Assembly: GCF_001439925.1 (NCBI RefSeq)
Contig: NZ_LMBV01000001.1
Span: 134,942-198,941 of the forward strand
Origin: Peribacillus muralis
GTDB lineage: Bacteria; Bacillota; Bacilli; Bacillales; DSM-1321
DNA length: 64,000 bases
Reading direction: 5' to 3'
The translations under genes were made by a program, and so were the position numbers. Of this stretch, positions 50,722 through 59,643 are shown piece after piece; position 1 is the stretch's first letter; the number at the start of each line of letters is the position of its first letter. The notes beneath the pieces were generated by a model, which worked only from the letters and a program-made list of their open reading frames with translations, had not been told where the DNA came from and did no database searches.

Positions 50722-51525
50722 GTGGGAGAGGCAATAGTTATAACATCCGGTAAGGGTGGTGTCGGGAAAACGACCACCTCCGCCAATCTGGGAACATCTT
50801 TAGCTCTTCTAGGCAAAAAGGTTTGCTTGATTGATACCGATATCGGTCTTCGAAACTTGGATGTGATCATGGGGTTGGAAAACCGGATCATCTATGATTT
50901 GGTCGATGTGGTCGAAGGGCGCTGTAAAATACATCAAGCGCTCATTAAAGATAAACATTTCGAGGATTTGCTTTATTTGCTGCCGGCTCCGCAAAATAGC
51001 GATAAATCAGCGGTGAATGAAGAGCAAATGAGGAAACTCATCAGCGATTTGAAACCGGACTATGATTATATCCTCATTGACTGCCCAGCAGGCATCGAAC
51101 AGGGCTTCAGGAATGCCATTGCCGGGGCGGACAAGGCGATCATCGTTACGACGGCGGAGAGGCCCGCTGTCAGGGATGCAGATCGCATCATTGGCCTGCT
51201 TGAAAAAGAAGAGCAGATTGAACCGCCACAATTGATCATCAACCGGATACGTGGCCATTTACTTCATGAAGATGAAGAAATGGATATCGATGGCGTTACC
51301 GATTTTCTTAAAATTGATTTGATTGGCGTCATCCCTGACGATGACCAGGTCATTGTGGCAGCTAATAAAAAGGAACCGATCGCCTATAATCCAGACAATA
51401 GAGTCTCACTTGCCTATCGGAACATAGCCCGCAGGATTCTTGGTGAATCCGTTCCCTTGTCGCCAATTGGCGGTGAACCGAAGGGCTTCATGTCCAAACT
51501 GAAAAAATTCTTTAGCGTACGCTAA
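50722..51525 (+). CDS. minD: Septum site-determining protein MinD
   Basis: A 267-residue ParA/MinD ATPase. It has the deviant Walker A GKGGVGKTTTSANLG, Walker B YDYILIDCPAGIE, and a C-terminal amphipathic membrane-targeting helix (GFMSKLKKFFSVR). It recruits MinC to the membrane at the poles. The start is a GTG two bases after the minC stop. Confidence 0.96.
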   Translation: MGEAIVITSGKGGVGKTTTSANLGTSLALLGKKVCLIDTDIGLRNLDVIMGLENRIIYDLVDVVEGRCKIHQALIKDKHFEDLLYLLPAPQNSDKSAVNEEQMRKLISDLKPDYDYILIDCPAGIEQGFRNAIAGADKAIIVTTAERPAVRDADRIIGLLEKEEQIEPPQLIINRIRGHLLHEDEEMDIDGVTDFLKIDLIGVIPDDDQVIVAANKKEPIAYNPDNRVSLAYRNIARRILGESVPLSPIGGEPKGFMSKLKKFFSVR

Positions 51526-51563
51526 AATTCCGAAAAAACTTGATGAGTACAATCAAGTTCAGG

Positions 51564-51598
51564 AAGCGGGAGCACTTGATGCCCCCGCTTTTTTTTGC
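51564..51598 (+). terminator. Terminator of minCD
   Basis: aagcggg pairs with cccgctt and is followed by eight T. Confidence 0.88.
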
Positions 51599-51607
51599 TT
51601 CCGCCAA

Positions 51608-51642
51608 TAAAAAAGGCAAGCCAAGATCCTTGGCTTGCCTTA
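51608..51642 (-). terminator. Terminator of the minus-strand S1-domain gene
   Basis: aaggcaagccaa pairs with ttggcttgcctt. The T-run needed for termination lies on the minus strand (aaaa at 51608-51612 on plus). It lies back to back with the minCD terminator. Confidence 0.75.
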
Positions 51643-51667
51643 TCTATATGGTTGAAACTTAGACGGG

Positions 51668-52111
51668 TTATCCGCGTCTTCCGCCTCTGCCGCCGCGTTT
51701 CGATTCGGTGCTGCGTTTAAGAGTCGATAAATTTTCTTCACTAGTCTTTAAAAAGCGAACCATTTTATCTTCGAAATTTTCCTTTGGTTGGAAATTACCT
51801 TTTGAACGAAAATCTTTAGAACGGCTATCCCCTTGGCGTGGTGGGCGTTTGGTATAAGAAGAGGTTTGCCCTTCGGGTCTATCTATAGCCTTTTTGATGG
51901 ACAAGGCAGTTTTTCCGTCTTTCTCACTAATCACTTTAACTTCTATTTGGTCGCCTACTTTAAGATGGTCATTGACGTCTTTTACATAGCTATCTGCTAC
52001 CTCACTGATATGCACAAGACCTGTTGAGCCTCCTGGTAATTCTACGAATGCTCCAAAATTAGTGATACCTGTTACTTTACCTTGTACTTTGCTGCCTATT
52101 TCGATTGACAT
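51668..52111 (-). CDS. S1 RNA-binding domain protein, YabR/GSP13-like
   Basis: A 147-residue protein. Residues 1-75 are an S1 domain (GSKVQGKVTGITNFGAFVEL... TGLVHISEVADSYVKDVND), almost the classic sequence of the YabR/general-stress-protein-13 group. The rest is a basic, unstructured tail ending in KRGGRGGRRG, an RG-rich RNA-binding motif. A GGGGGA site is upstream. In B. subtilis minD is followed by spoIVFA directly, so this gene is inserted here. It probably binds RNA or ribosomes. Confidence 0.8.
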   Translation of the reverse strand: MSIEIGSKVQGKVTGITNFGAFVELPGGSTGLVHISEVADSYVKDVNDHLKVGDQIEVKVISEKDGKTALSIKKAIDRPEGQTSSYTKRPPRQGDSRSKDFRSKGNFQPKENFEDKMVRFLKTSEENLSTLKRSTESKRGGRGGRRG

Positions 52112-52296
52112 AAAAAAATGTTCCCCCTCAATAATGTTAAAACCACTTTATTATAACAAATTTCAGGGAACAATATCAATTGGATTTTTTCCTCATTTAT
52201 TCAATTTCATTAATTGTTGTGAAAATCCCTTGAATTTTATGAGTTTCCGCTCGATTTGGTCCGGGATATTTATTTTATCACTAACATCTTTTCTCG

Positions 52297-52326
52297 GTCA
52301 TAGTCCGGACAAGTTGTTCATACGCT
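52297..52326 (+). promoter_or_regulatory. Sigma-E promoter of spoIVFAB
   Basis: GTCATAGT (52297-52304) and CATACGCT (52319-52326) match the sigma-E consensus GKMATATT/CATACAHT at 7 of 8 positions each, with a 14-bp spacer, 38 bp upstream of spoIVFA. This fits the known mother-cell expression of the spoIVF operon. Confidence 0.75.
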
Positions 52327-52364
52327 GTAATATAGCGCTTTGACAAGAGCAGGGGGGATTCTTT

Positions 52365-53114
52365 ATGGATGATCGCAGGAAAGATATCCGCAATCGTATC
52401 GCCAAGAGACGTAAGTTCAATGATAACCCAGTTGGGAACAGCAGTTGGACGGAGATCAACAATGATGAATCATATGGAGCTGATTCATTCAACGGATATT
52501 CCGAAAAAGATCATCCGCTCTTCAGGAAAGAATATTTTTTCTTTAAAATACTTGTCAGTGTCTGCCTGTTCCTGATTGTCGCGGTGATGTTCAAGCACCC
52601 ATCGGTACGGCTTGACCCTGCCAGGAGCTTTGTCACGGAAAACATGAGCAAGGAATTTCAGTTCGCTTCCATCTCCAATTGGTATGAAAGTGCGTTTGGC
52701 AAACCGATCGCTTTCTTGCCGAAGGAAGCGAACAAGGAAACGGTCGACTCGAATGAAGAATATGCCATGCCAGCTTCTGCGAAGATTACCCAAACGTTCG
52801 AGACGAACGGTGAAGGTATCATACTGGAAACGAGCAAAGGCTCCAAGGTGGAGGCAATCAATGAGGGGCTAGTCATTTTTGCCGGTGAAAAGGAGGGAAT
52901 AGGAAAGACGGTCGTCATTCAGCATGCCAATAAAAGTGAATCCTGGTATGGGCAGCTCAAGGAGATTGATGTGAAATTGTATGATTTCGTTAAAAAGGGT
53001 AATGAAGTCGGACAGGTTACAGTCAGTGAAGATGGATCCAAGGGCAGATTTTATTTAGCGATCAAGGAAAATGATGCCTTCGTCAATCCTAAAAAGGTGA
53101 TTTCCTTTGAGTGA
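52365..53114 (+). CDS. spoIVFA: Stage IV sporulation protein FA
   Basis: A 249-residue bitopic protein of the mother cell membrane around the forespore. A basic cytoplasmic N-terminus (RRKDIRNRIAKRRKF) precedes one membrane segment (LVSVCLFLIVAVMF, near residue 65). An M23-peptidase-like domain (residues 135-249) lacks the usual zinc ligand pattern. It stabilises and inhibits SpoIVFB until engulfment signalling ends. It overlaps spoIVFB by 8 nt. Confidence 0.92.
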   Translation: MDDRRKDIRNRIAKRRKFNDNPVGNSSWTEINNDESYGADSFNGYSEKDHPLFRKEYFFFKILVSVCLFLIVAVMFKHPSVRLDPARSFVTENMSKEFQFASISNWYESAFGKPIAFLPKEANKETVDSNEEYAMPASAKITQTFETNGEGIILETSKGSKVEAINEGLVIFAGEKEGIGKTVVIQHANKSESWYGQLKEIDVKLYDFVKKGNEVGQVTVSEDGSKGRFYLAIKENDAFVNPKKVISFE

Positions 53115-53973
53115 ATATGGGAAACTGCTGTTCAAGATCAGGGTGCATCCGACATTGTGGTTCGTCATTGGCATGGCCATCCTCACAGCTCACTTCGTTG
53201 AAGTGCTGATGCTGCTGCTCATCGTCTTCATTCATGAAATGGGGCATGCCATCTGTGCCCAGCATTTCAAATGGCGGATAAAATCAATCCAGCTGCTTCC
53301 CTTCGGGGGGGCTGTCGAGACTGAGGAGTATGGCAATAAAAGCTTGAAGGAGGATTTGGCGGTGGTGCTTGCCGGTCCGCTTCAGCATGTTTGGCTCATT
53401 GGTGCAGCTTTTTTGCTCTATTTCTTTTCTTTTATTTCCTATGAGCTGTATCAGCCCTTTTTGTATATGAACTTAACGCTGCTGGTTTTTAATTTGCTGC
53501 CAATTTGGCCGTTGGATGGGGGACGTTTGCTATTCATTGGTGTATCGCTATATTGCACCTTTCTTGACGCACAGAAATATACACTTCATTTTTCGGCAGC
53601 CTTCGCCGTTTTGGCTTTTTTGACCTGGCTCATTCTTGATCCGCTCAATTTGAACATCTGGCTCATCGTCTTTTTCATCAGTCTCTCGCTCGTGATGGAA
53701 TGGCGGCAGCGCTATTATGCGTTTATCCGTTTCCTTTTGCAGCGCCATTATGGGCATACGAATGATCTGGCGAAATTGAAGCCGATTTTGGTGGATTCAC
53801 AGGAACCGATTTATAAAGTGCTAGAACTGTTCCAACGAGGGTGTAAACACCCCATCATCATCATGAAAAACGGCAAGGAAAGCGGCTCCTTGGATGAAAC
53901 GGAAATTCTTCATGCCTATTTTTCCGAGAAAATGACTAATGGGAAAATCGGTGACCTATTATATTCTTATTAA
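53107..53973 (+). CDS. spoIVFB: Stage IV sporulation protein FB (site-2 metalloprotease)
   Basis: A 288-residue intramembrane zinc protease that processes pro-sigma-K. The zinc motif HEMGH (in FIHEMGHAICAQH) is near residue 43, and the third ligand lies in NLLPIWPLDGGRLLF near 137. About six membrane segments are followed by a C-terminal CBS-like domain. The start is a TTG with AAGGTGA upstream, within the end of spoIVFA. All catalytic residues are intact. Confidence 0.94.
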   Translation: MSEYGKLLFKIRVHPTLWFVIGMAILTAHFVEVLMLLLIVFIHEMGHAICAQHFKWRIKSIQLLPFGGAVETEEYGNKSLKEDLAVVLAGPLQHVWLIGAAFLLYFFSFISYELYQPFLYMNLTLLVFNLLPIWPLDGGRLLFIGVSLYCTFLDAQKYTLHFSAAFAVLAFLTWLILDPLNLNIWLIVFFISLSLVMEWRQRYYAFIRFLLQRHYGHTNDLAKLKPILVDSQEPIYKVLELFQRGCKHPIIIMKNGKESGSLDETEILHAYFSEKMTNGKIGDLLYSY

Positions 53974-54015
53974 ATATGATATCCTTTCTTCAAATTGAGG
54001 AGAGGATTTTTTTTT

Positions 54016-55491
54016 ATGAAAAAGATGATCGCGAACTTGGCTTCACGCGAAAAAAGAGTCGCCGTACTTGAGAATGATGTATTGTGTAAGCTTGATATCA
54101 TGCCGCCTCAAAAGCGGAGTACGGTCGGTAACATTTATCTTGGAAAAGTGACGAAGGTGCTGCCTGGGATGGATGCCGTCTTCGTTGATTATGGTGCGGA
54201 GAAGAATGGCTTTTTGCATCGAGACGAGATTCCCAGTTTCCAGCTGGCAAAAAACAGCGATGGAAAAAAAGCCATCGGTCAATATATTCGCCAGGGAGAA
54301 AAGCTGCTCGTTCAGGTGAGCCGGGATGAGACAGGCACAAAAGGAGCTAAATTGACGGGGCTGATCGAGTTATCGACAGAATCCCTCGTATACATACATG
54401 GGATCGATTATGTGGGCGTTTCAAAGAAATTCAGTAACGATCATATGCAAAAGCAGTGGCGTGAACTAGCGATGCAAAATAAAAAAACGGATGAAGGATT
54501 GATCGTTCGCACGATGATGGAGAACGAGAGTGAAGCGTTTTTTATTGAAGAGCTGACTTCATTGCGTGAGATGTATCAAGGACTTGAACGGAAGGCTGCC
54601 TCCCTCAAGGCTCCGGGACTGATCCTTGAGCGGGACACTCTTTTGGAGATGATCATGGCCGAAATGACTCGAACGACTGTCGGACAGCTGGTTATCGATG
54701 ATTTCAACGCCTATCTGGAGTTGAAATCATGGGCCCGGAAAAATCATAAGGAGTGGGAAATATCCCATGCAACCGGTCCGCAAAATATTTTTTCCGAATC
54801 GAGTATCGAAGCGAAAGTGGAAAAAACGAACAAGAAAATCGTTTGGCTTGATAATGGCGGTTATTTAATTTTTGAAGAAACGGAAGCTTTCACCGTCATC
54901 GATGTTAACTCAGGTAAGTTCACCGGCAAAGTGGCAAAGGAGACGACATTGTTTGCGGTGAATCAAGCGGCAGCGAAAGAGGTTGCCCGTCAACTGAGGT
55001 TGAAGAATATTAGCGGAATCGTTTTGATCGATTTCATCAATATGGATCAACCACGACATAAGCAAGAAATCATCGACATCGTCAAAAAGGACACGGCGAA
55101 GGATGAGAAGCGGGTCCAGGTCATCGGCTTTACGGAATTGGGCATCCTTCAGGTGACAAGGAAGAGAACTTCTCCGTCCTTAAGCGAATTGATGACGGTT
55201 CCTTGCCCCGTTTGCAGTGGGAGCGGCAAAATCGAGAGTCCGGAAACCATGGCCTTCCGGCTGGAGCGAGAACTGCTTGAGCACCGGCAGAGAGATGATG
55301 AAGCGGTCTGGGTGGAGGCAAGCAGGGCGGTTGCCGACGTGCTGCTTGGTGAAAAGGAATCGTACAGACCGACACTGGAGGAGCTGATCGGCGGCAAAAG
55401 GTTATTCCTATCCTTTCTTCCTGGCTCCACGAACGCCTATTCCATCAAGCGCTTCGGCACCGTTCAGGAAATCAGCAGCGCCTTCGAGTGA
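54016..55491 (+). CDS. rng: Ribonuclease G/E family endoribonuclease
   Basis: A 491-residue protein of the RNase E/G family. The S1-like domain comes first (IYLGKVTKVLPGMDAVFVDYG... GFLHRDEI), then the catalytic part with AFTVIDVNSGKFTGK, where D binds Mg. The Zn-link CPVCSGSGKI is near 405. Length is that of RNase G, without the degradosome scaffold of RNase E. Many Bacillaceae encode this enzyme between spoIVFB and rplU, though B. subtilis 168 lacks a close RNase G there. The start is ATG 54016, with a GAGGAGAGGA site; a frame from 53995 would overlap that site. Confidence 0.93.
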   Translation: MKKMIANLASREKRVAVLENDVLCKLDIMPPQKRSTVGNIYLGKVTKVLPGMDAVFVDYGAEKNGFLHRDEIPSFQLAKNSDGKKAIGQYIRQGEKLLVQVSRDETGTKGAKLTGLIELSTESLVYIHGIDYVGVSKKFSNDHMQKQWRELAMQNKKTDEGLIVRTMMENESEAFFIEELTSLREMYQGLERKAASLKAPGLILERDTLLEMIMAEMTRTTVGQLVIDDFNAYLELKSWARKNHKEWEISHATGPQNIFSESSIEAKVEKTNKKIVWLDNGGYLIFEETEAFTVIDVNSGKFTGKVAKETTLFAVNQAAAKEVARQLRLKNISGIVLIDFINMDQPRHKQEIIDIVKKDTAKDEKRVQVIGFTELGILQVTRKRTSPSLSELMTVPCPVCSGSGKIESPETMAFRLERELLEHRQRDDEAVWVEASRAVADVLLGEKESYRPTLEELIGGKRLFLSFLPGSTNAYSIKRFGTVQEISSAFE

Positions 55492-55515
55492 AAGGCGGGA
55501 ATTTCTATAAATATA

Positions 55516-55545
55516 TTGACAGCTCTTCCTGTTTCATGATAGGAT
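55516..55545 (+). promoter_or_regulatory. Sigma-A promoter of rplU operon
   Basis: TTGACA (55516-55521) and TAGGAT (55540-55545) are 18 bp apart, before the L21 leader. Confidence 0.6.
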
Positions 55546-55556
55546 TTTAATGTTAT

Positions 55557-55655
55557 GTTTGTAGCACCCGTGCTACAACCGCTCAACAACAGGTCCTAAG
55601 CTTTTGCCTTTCAGGTGAAACGCCTGTGATTGGCGAGTCTGAGACATTTAAGGAG
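55557..55655 (+). ncRNA. Ribosomal protein L21 leader
   Basis: The sequence has the usual elements of the L21 leader: a tgtagcaccc...gctaca hairpin, then caggtcctaag, cctttcaggtgaaacgcctg and ggcgagtctgag before the rplU ribosome binding site. L21 leaders are thought to bind L21 and autoregulate the operon. Confidence 0.8.
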
Positions 55656-55663
55656 GTGCAAGT

Positions 55664-55972
55664 ATGTACGCAATTATCGAAACTGGCGGTAAACAAATTA
55701 AAGTAGCAGCTGGCGAAGCGGTTTACATTGAAAAATTAAACGCAGAAGCAGGCGAAACTGTTACATTTGACAAAGTTTTATTCGTAGGTGGCGAAGACGT
55801 GAAAGTCGGTGCTCCACTAGTTGAAGGCGCTACTGTAACAGGTACTGTCGAAAAACAAGGTAAGCAAAAGAAAATCACTGTTTTCAAATACAAAGCGAAG
55901 AAAAACAATCGTAAAAAACAAGGTCATCGTCAACCATACACAAAAGTTGTGATTGAAGCAATCAACGCGTAA
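55664..55972 (+). CDS. rplU: 50S ribosomal protein L21
   Basis: A 102-residue protein with the bL21 pattern [18 protein letters not shown] at the start and [19 protein letters not shown] at the end. It binds 23S rRNA. AAGGAGGTG precedes the ATG. The gene is highly codon-biased. Confidence 0.98.
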   Translation: MYAIIETGGKQIKVAAGEAVYIEKLNAEAGETVTFDKVLFVGGEDVKVGAPLVEGATVTGTVEKQGKQKKITVFKYKAKKNNRKKQGHRQPYTKVVIEAINA

Positions 55973-55985
55973 GGGCTGATTCTTG

Positions 55986-56318
55986 ATGATTAAAGTTGTC
56001 TTTAATGCTCCGCAGGAACGGATTGATTCGTTCACCTTAAGCGGACATGCTAATTTTGCTAAAAAAGGTTCTGATATCGTTTGTGCAGGAGTGTCGGCTG
56101 TTTCCTTCGGGGCGGTCAATGCGATTATGTCCTTAACGGATGTAGAGCCTGAGATCGAGCAAGGCAAAGAAGGCGGCTATCTTCGCTGCACGATTCCGGG
56201 GAACCTTCCTCAGGAATCGGAGGAGAAGGTTCAGCTGCTCTTGAATGGCATGCTCGTATCGCTGCAAACCATCGAGCGTGATTATGGTAAATACATGAAA
56301 ATTATCCTCAGCCAATAG
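55986..56318 (+). CDS. prp: Ribosomal-processing cysteine protease Prp
   Basis: A 110-residue cysteine protease of the DUF464/Prp family (ysxB in B. subtilis). The catalytic dyad is His in LSGHANFAKKG and Cys in DIVCAGVSAVSFGAVNA. It removes the N-terminal extension of L27, encoded next to it. The start is ATG 55986; a TTG at 55983 is an alternative. Confidence 0.94.
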   Translation: MIKVVFNAPQERIDSFTLSGHANFAKKGSDIVCAGVSAVSFGAVNAIMSLTDVEPEIEQGKEGGYLRCTIPGNLPQESEEKVQLLLNGMLVSLQTIERDYGKYMKIILSQ

Positions 56319-56621
<303 letters not shown>

Positions 56622-56654
56622 TTTGGCATCCTTGAACAGAGGCTGACTCAATAG

Positions 56655-56741
56655 GGTCTGATTCCTTCTCCGAGACACTATATACCGCGTCATTTTTAAT
56701 AATGGTAGGCTATATAGTGGAGAAGGGGTCCGGCCCTTTAT
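56655..56741 (+). terminator. Long hairpin, probable terminator of rplU-prp-rpmA
   Basis: attccttctcc-acactatata pairs with tatatagtggagaagg, forming a long stem with one loop, then tccggccctttatttat. It is longer than usual and has a weak U-tract, so it may also be an RNA structural element. Confidence 0.55.
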
Positions 56742-56848
56742 TTATACTATAGTTCGATAAATAACCAGCGTTTTGCAGGAGACTTTAGTCATTAGTATAA
56801 GGAAAACAACCTCTGACTTACAAAAGGCTCGCCAACCGGCGGGCTTTC

Positions 56849-56977
56849 TTACTCTTTTAGGGGGGAAATCCAAATTACTGATCCCATCCCGAATAGACAA
56901 TCCAATATAACGATAATATCTCCAATTGGTGCATAAATAAGGCCCATTCTCTTTTTTAGTTCAAATGGCTCTACCAT
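56849..56977 (-). CDS. Possible small hydrophobic ORF or gene remnant (42 aa)
   Basis: A 42-residue minus-strand frame, MVEPFELKKRM... followed by LIYAPIGDIIVILDCLFGMG, with one membrane-like hydrophobic segment. The ribosome binding site is weak. It lies in the 530-bp spacer between rpmA and spo0B, which is much longer than in B. subtilis. It may be the relic of a larger membrane-protein gene. Confidence 0.3.
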   Translation of the reverse strand: MVEPFELKKRMGLIYAPIGDIIVILDCLFGMGSVIWISPLKE

Positions 56978-57154
56978 CGTCCAAAGAACTCAGGGTGTGT
57001 GGCTGTATTTTTTGGACGGGGGCTTTCATGTGAAGGCATGTGAATCGAGCTTCATTTCCTGTTTGTTATATTTTTGATATACTGTACAAATGGAAGTATT
57101 CAACATGATAGAGCTGAAATAAAAGTTTCTTTATCATAATTGAAGGTGTTAATA

Positions 57155-57694
57155 ATGGATAAAAATTGGACGACTATTGAAACCCTACGTCAAACGAGGC
57201 ATGATTGGCTGAATAAAATTCAAATCATCAAAGGGAACCTCGAGCTAAACAGAATTGATCGTGTAAAAGGCATCATTGATGAAATCATTATTGAAACGCA
57301 GAATGAAGCACGTCTTTCCAGTTTGAATTTACCGAAGTTCACCGAGATGTTATTGACGTCAAATTGGAATAATGGATCATTTCATTGCGAATATGAAATC
57401 ATCGATGTGTTCAAAGGCTCTGTCGAGATGGATGAGCTGATGTATCGCTGGACAAACGATTACTTTACCATTTTAGATAAAAGCCTCGACCCGTCTTTTG
57501 AAAACAGCTTGACTGTTTCGCTGGATAAAAAAGGGGTGAGCGATATGCGCTGTTCCTTTCATATGCAAGGGAGGTTCATTGACCAATCTGCAGTGATGGA
57601 GTTTTTGGATTGTTCACTAACGGTTGAGCAGTCGATTGAAATACGTGCATGCAATGAGGATGAACTAATTTTTTTGATGAATATAAATTTTTAG
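57155..57694 (+). CDS. spo0B: Sporulation initiation phosphotransferase Spo0B
   Basis: A 179-residue protein relaying phosphate from Spo0F to Spo0A. The N-terminal four-helix-bundle helix carries the active His in LRQTRHDWLNKIQIIKGN (near residue 13). The C-terminal ATPase-like fold lacks nucleotide-binding motifs, as in the family. The start is ATG 57155 with AAGGTG 6 nt upstream; the frame from 57140 is rejected. The upstream region has a possible TTGTTA/TACAAA promoter (57063-57090). Confidence 0.92.
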   Translation: MDKNWTTIETLRQTRHDWLNKIQIIKGNLELNRIDRVKGIIDEIIIETQNEARLSSLNLPKFTEMLLTSNWNNGSFHCEYEIIDVFKGSVEMDELMYRWTNDYFTILDKSLDPSFENSLTVSLDKKGVSDMRCSFHMQGRFIDQSAVMEFLDCSLTVEQSIEIRACNEDELIFLMNINF

Positions 57695-57742
57695 AGAAGT
57701 ATACAGCAAGAATTGACTTGCAGAAAACAAGGAAGTGATAGC

Positions 57743-59032
57743 ATGTTTGTCGATCAAACGAAAGTCTATATAAAAGGCGGAGACGGTGGTAACGGGATAG
57801 TTGCTTATCGTCGCGAGAAATTCATACCAAAGGGCGGACCTGCGGGCGGAGATGGCGGTAATGGGGCCAATGTCGTTTTTGAAGTGGAAGAAGGCTTGCG
57901 TACGTTAATGGATTTCCGTTATCAACGTCACTTTAAAGCACCACGCGGAGAGCATGGCATGTCCAAAAACATGCACGGAGCGACCGCAAAGGATATGATC
58001 ATCAAAGTTCCGCCGGGTACGGTTGTCATTGATGAAAAAACGAAGGAAGTCATCGCTGATTTAGTTGAACATGGACAACGCGCCGTTATTGCCAAGGGTG
58101 GACGTGGAGGCCGGGGGAATTCCCGCTTTGCCACACCTGCCAACCCTGCACCTGAAATCGCGGAAAACGGCGAACCGGGCCAGGAGCGCGATATCATCAT
58201 GGAGCTGAAGCTATTGGCTGATGTCGGTTTGGTCGGTTTCCCAAGCGTAGGGAAATCCACCTTGCTTTCAGTCGTATCTGCAGCTAGACCTAAAATTGCC
58301 GAATACCATTTCACTACGATCGTCCCTAACCTCGGAATGGTGGAAACGGAAGATCACCGCAGCTTCGTCATGGCCGATTTGCCTGGTCTGATCGAAGGCG
58401 CTTCAGAAGGAGTGGGCCTTGGTCATCAATTCCTGCGCCATATTGAAAGAACGAGGGTAATCGTTCATGTAATCGATATGTCGGGTCTTGAAGGACGTGA
58501 TCCTTATGAAGACTACCAAACGATCAATAAAGAGTTGGAAGAGTATAACCTGCGCTTGACTGAGCGTCCGCAAATCATCGTTGCGAGTAAAATGGATATG
58601 CCGGACTCTGCAGATAATTTGGCGGCATTCAAGGAAAAGCTTGAAGAAGACTACCCTGTCTTCCCGATTTCTGCGGTAACGCGAGACGGAATTCGTGAGC
58701 TTCTTTATGCAATTGCAGATAAAATCGAAGAAACACCTGAATTCCCTCTTGATCATGAAGAAGAAAACACGGGAATTCACCGTGTCCTTTATAAACATAC
58801 ATCACAGTCGGATGAATTCAACATTGAACGCGAATCCGATGGCAGCTTTGCTGTATCAGGATTCAAGATCGAGCGTCTATTCAAAATGACGGACTTCACC
58901 CGTGAAGAGTCGATCCGTCGTTTCGCCAGACAGCTTCGTTCATTCGGAGTCGATGAAGGCCTTCGCCAAAGAGGTGCCACAAATGGCGATATCGTCCGCA
59001 TCCTTGAATATGAATTTGAATTTGTTGATTGA
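57743..59032 (+). CDS. obg: GTPase ObgE/Obg
   Basis: A 429-residue essential GTPase linked to 50S assembly and stress/sporulation signalling. It has the glycine-rich N-terminal Obg fold ([20 protein letters not shown]). The G domain has [24 protein letters not shown] and ASKMDMPD. The C-terminal OCT domain is present. It is transcribed with spo0B, as in B. subtilis. The start is ATG 57743 with an AGGAAGTG site. Confidence 0.97.
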   Translation: MFVDQTKVYIKGGDGGNGIVAYRREKFIPKGGPAGGDGGNGANVVFEVEEGLRTLMDFRYQRHFKAPRGEHGMSKNMHGATAKDMIIKVPPGTVVIDEKTKEVIADLVEHGQRAVIAKGGRGGRGNSRFATPANPAPEIAENGEPGQERDIIMELKLLADVGLVGFPSVGKSTLLSVVSAARPKIAEYHFTTIVPNLGMVETEDHRSFVMADLPGLIEGASEGVGLGHQFLRHIERTRVIVHVIDMSGLEGRDPYEDYQTINKELEEYNLRLTERPQIIVASKMDMPDSADNLAAFKEKLEEDYPVFPISAVTRDGIRELLYAIADKIEETPEFPLDHEEENTGIHRVLYKHTSQSDEFNIERESDGSFAVSGFKIERLFKMTDFTREESIRRFARQLRSFGVDEGLRQRGATNGDIVRILEYEFEFVD

Positions 59033-59072
59033 TTAGATGCCATGATGGCAGGCAAAAGGAGGCGTGCAGAGT

Positions 59073-59522
59073 TTGAATAAGGCCGATCAGAAGTTTTTCC
59101 TCGTTCGAGAGGATGTCCTTCCCGAAGCGATGAAAAAAACGCTGGATGCAAAAGAAATGATTGAGCGGGGGAAAGCAGAATCAGTTTGGGAAGCGGTACA
59201 GCGTGTCGACCTAAGCAGAAGTGCTTTTTACAAATACCGCGACACGGTGTTTCCGTTTCATACCATTGTCAAAGAAAAGCTGATTACCCTGTTCTTCTAT
59301 CTTGAAGATCGTTCCGGTACCCTATCGGAGCTCTTACGGCTCGTCGCATCATCCGGCTGCAACATCATGACGATTCACCAAACAATTCCTTTGCAGGGAC
59401 GTGCCAATGTTACTTTGTCTCTGAATACGGGCGGAATGACGATGGATATTAATGAACTGCTAACAAAACTGCGTAGAATGGAGTTCGTCGAAAAAGTCGA
59501 AATCATTGGGAATGGCGCATGA
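59073..59522 (+). CDS. pheB: ACT-domain protein PheB
   Basis: A 149-residue protein with a C-terminal ACT domain ([20 protein letters not shown]). The conserved N-terminal segment is [12 protein letters not shown]-like followed by [15 protein letters not shown]. It is encoded next to pheA in Bacillus and named PheB; it resembles a regulatory chorismate-mutase-like protein, but its exact role is unclear. The start is a TTG with AGGAGG 10 nt upstream. Confidence 0.9.
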   Translation: MNKADQKFFLVREDVLPEAMKKTLDAKEMIERGKAESVWEAVQRVDLSRSAFYKYRDTVFPFHTIVKEKLITLFFYLEDRSGTLSELLRLVASSGCNIMTIHQTIPLQGRANVTLSLNTGGMTMDINELLTKLRRMEFVEKVEIIGNGA

Positions 59523-59562
59523 AAACAGCCTGTACATGTTACATGTACAGGCTGTTTTTTTA
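59523..59562 (+). terminator. Terminator of spo0B-obg-pheB
   Basis: aaaacagcctgtacatg pairs with catgtacaggctgtttt, followed by a T-run. It separates pheB from pheA. Confidence 0.92.
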
Positions 59563-59643
59563 TATGTGGGGATTAACTATTGTAAAAAATCAGAAAATGG
59601 CATAACATAAACAATAGATTTTCCGTGAAAAGGAGTTTATAAT

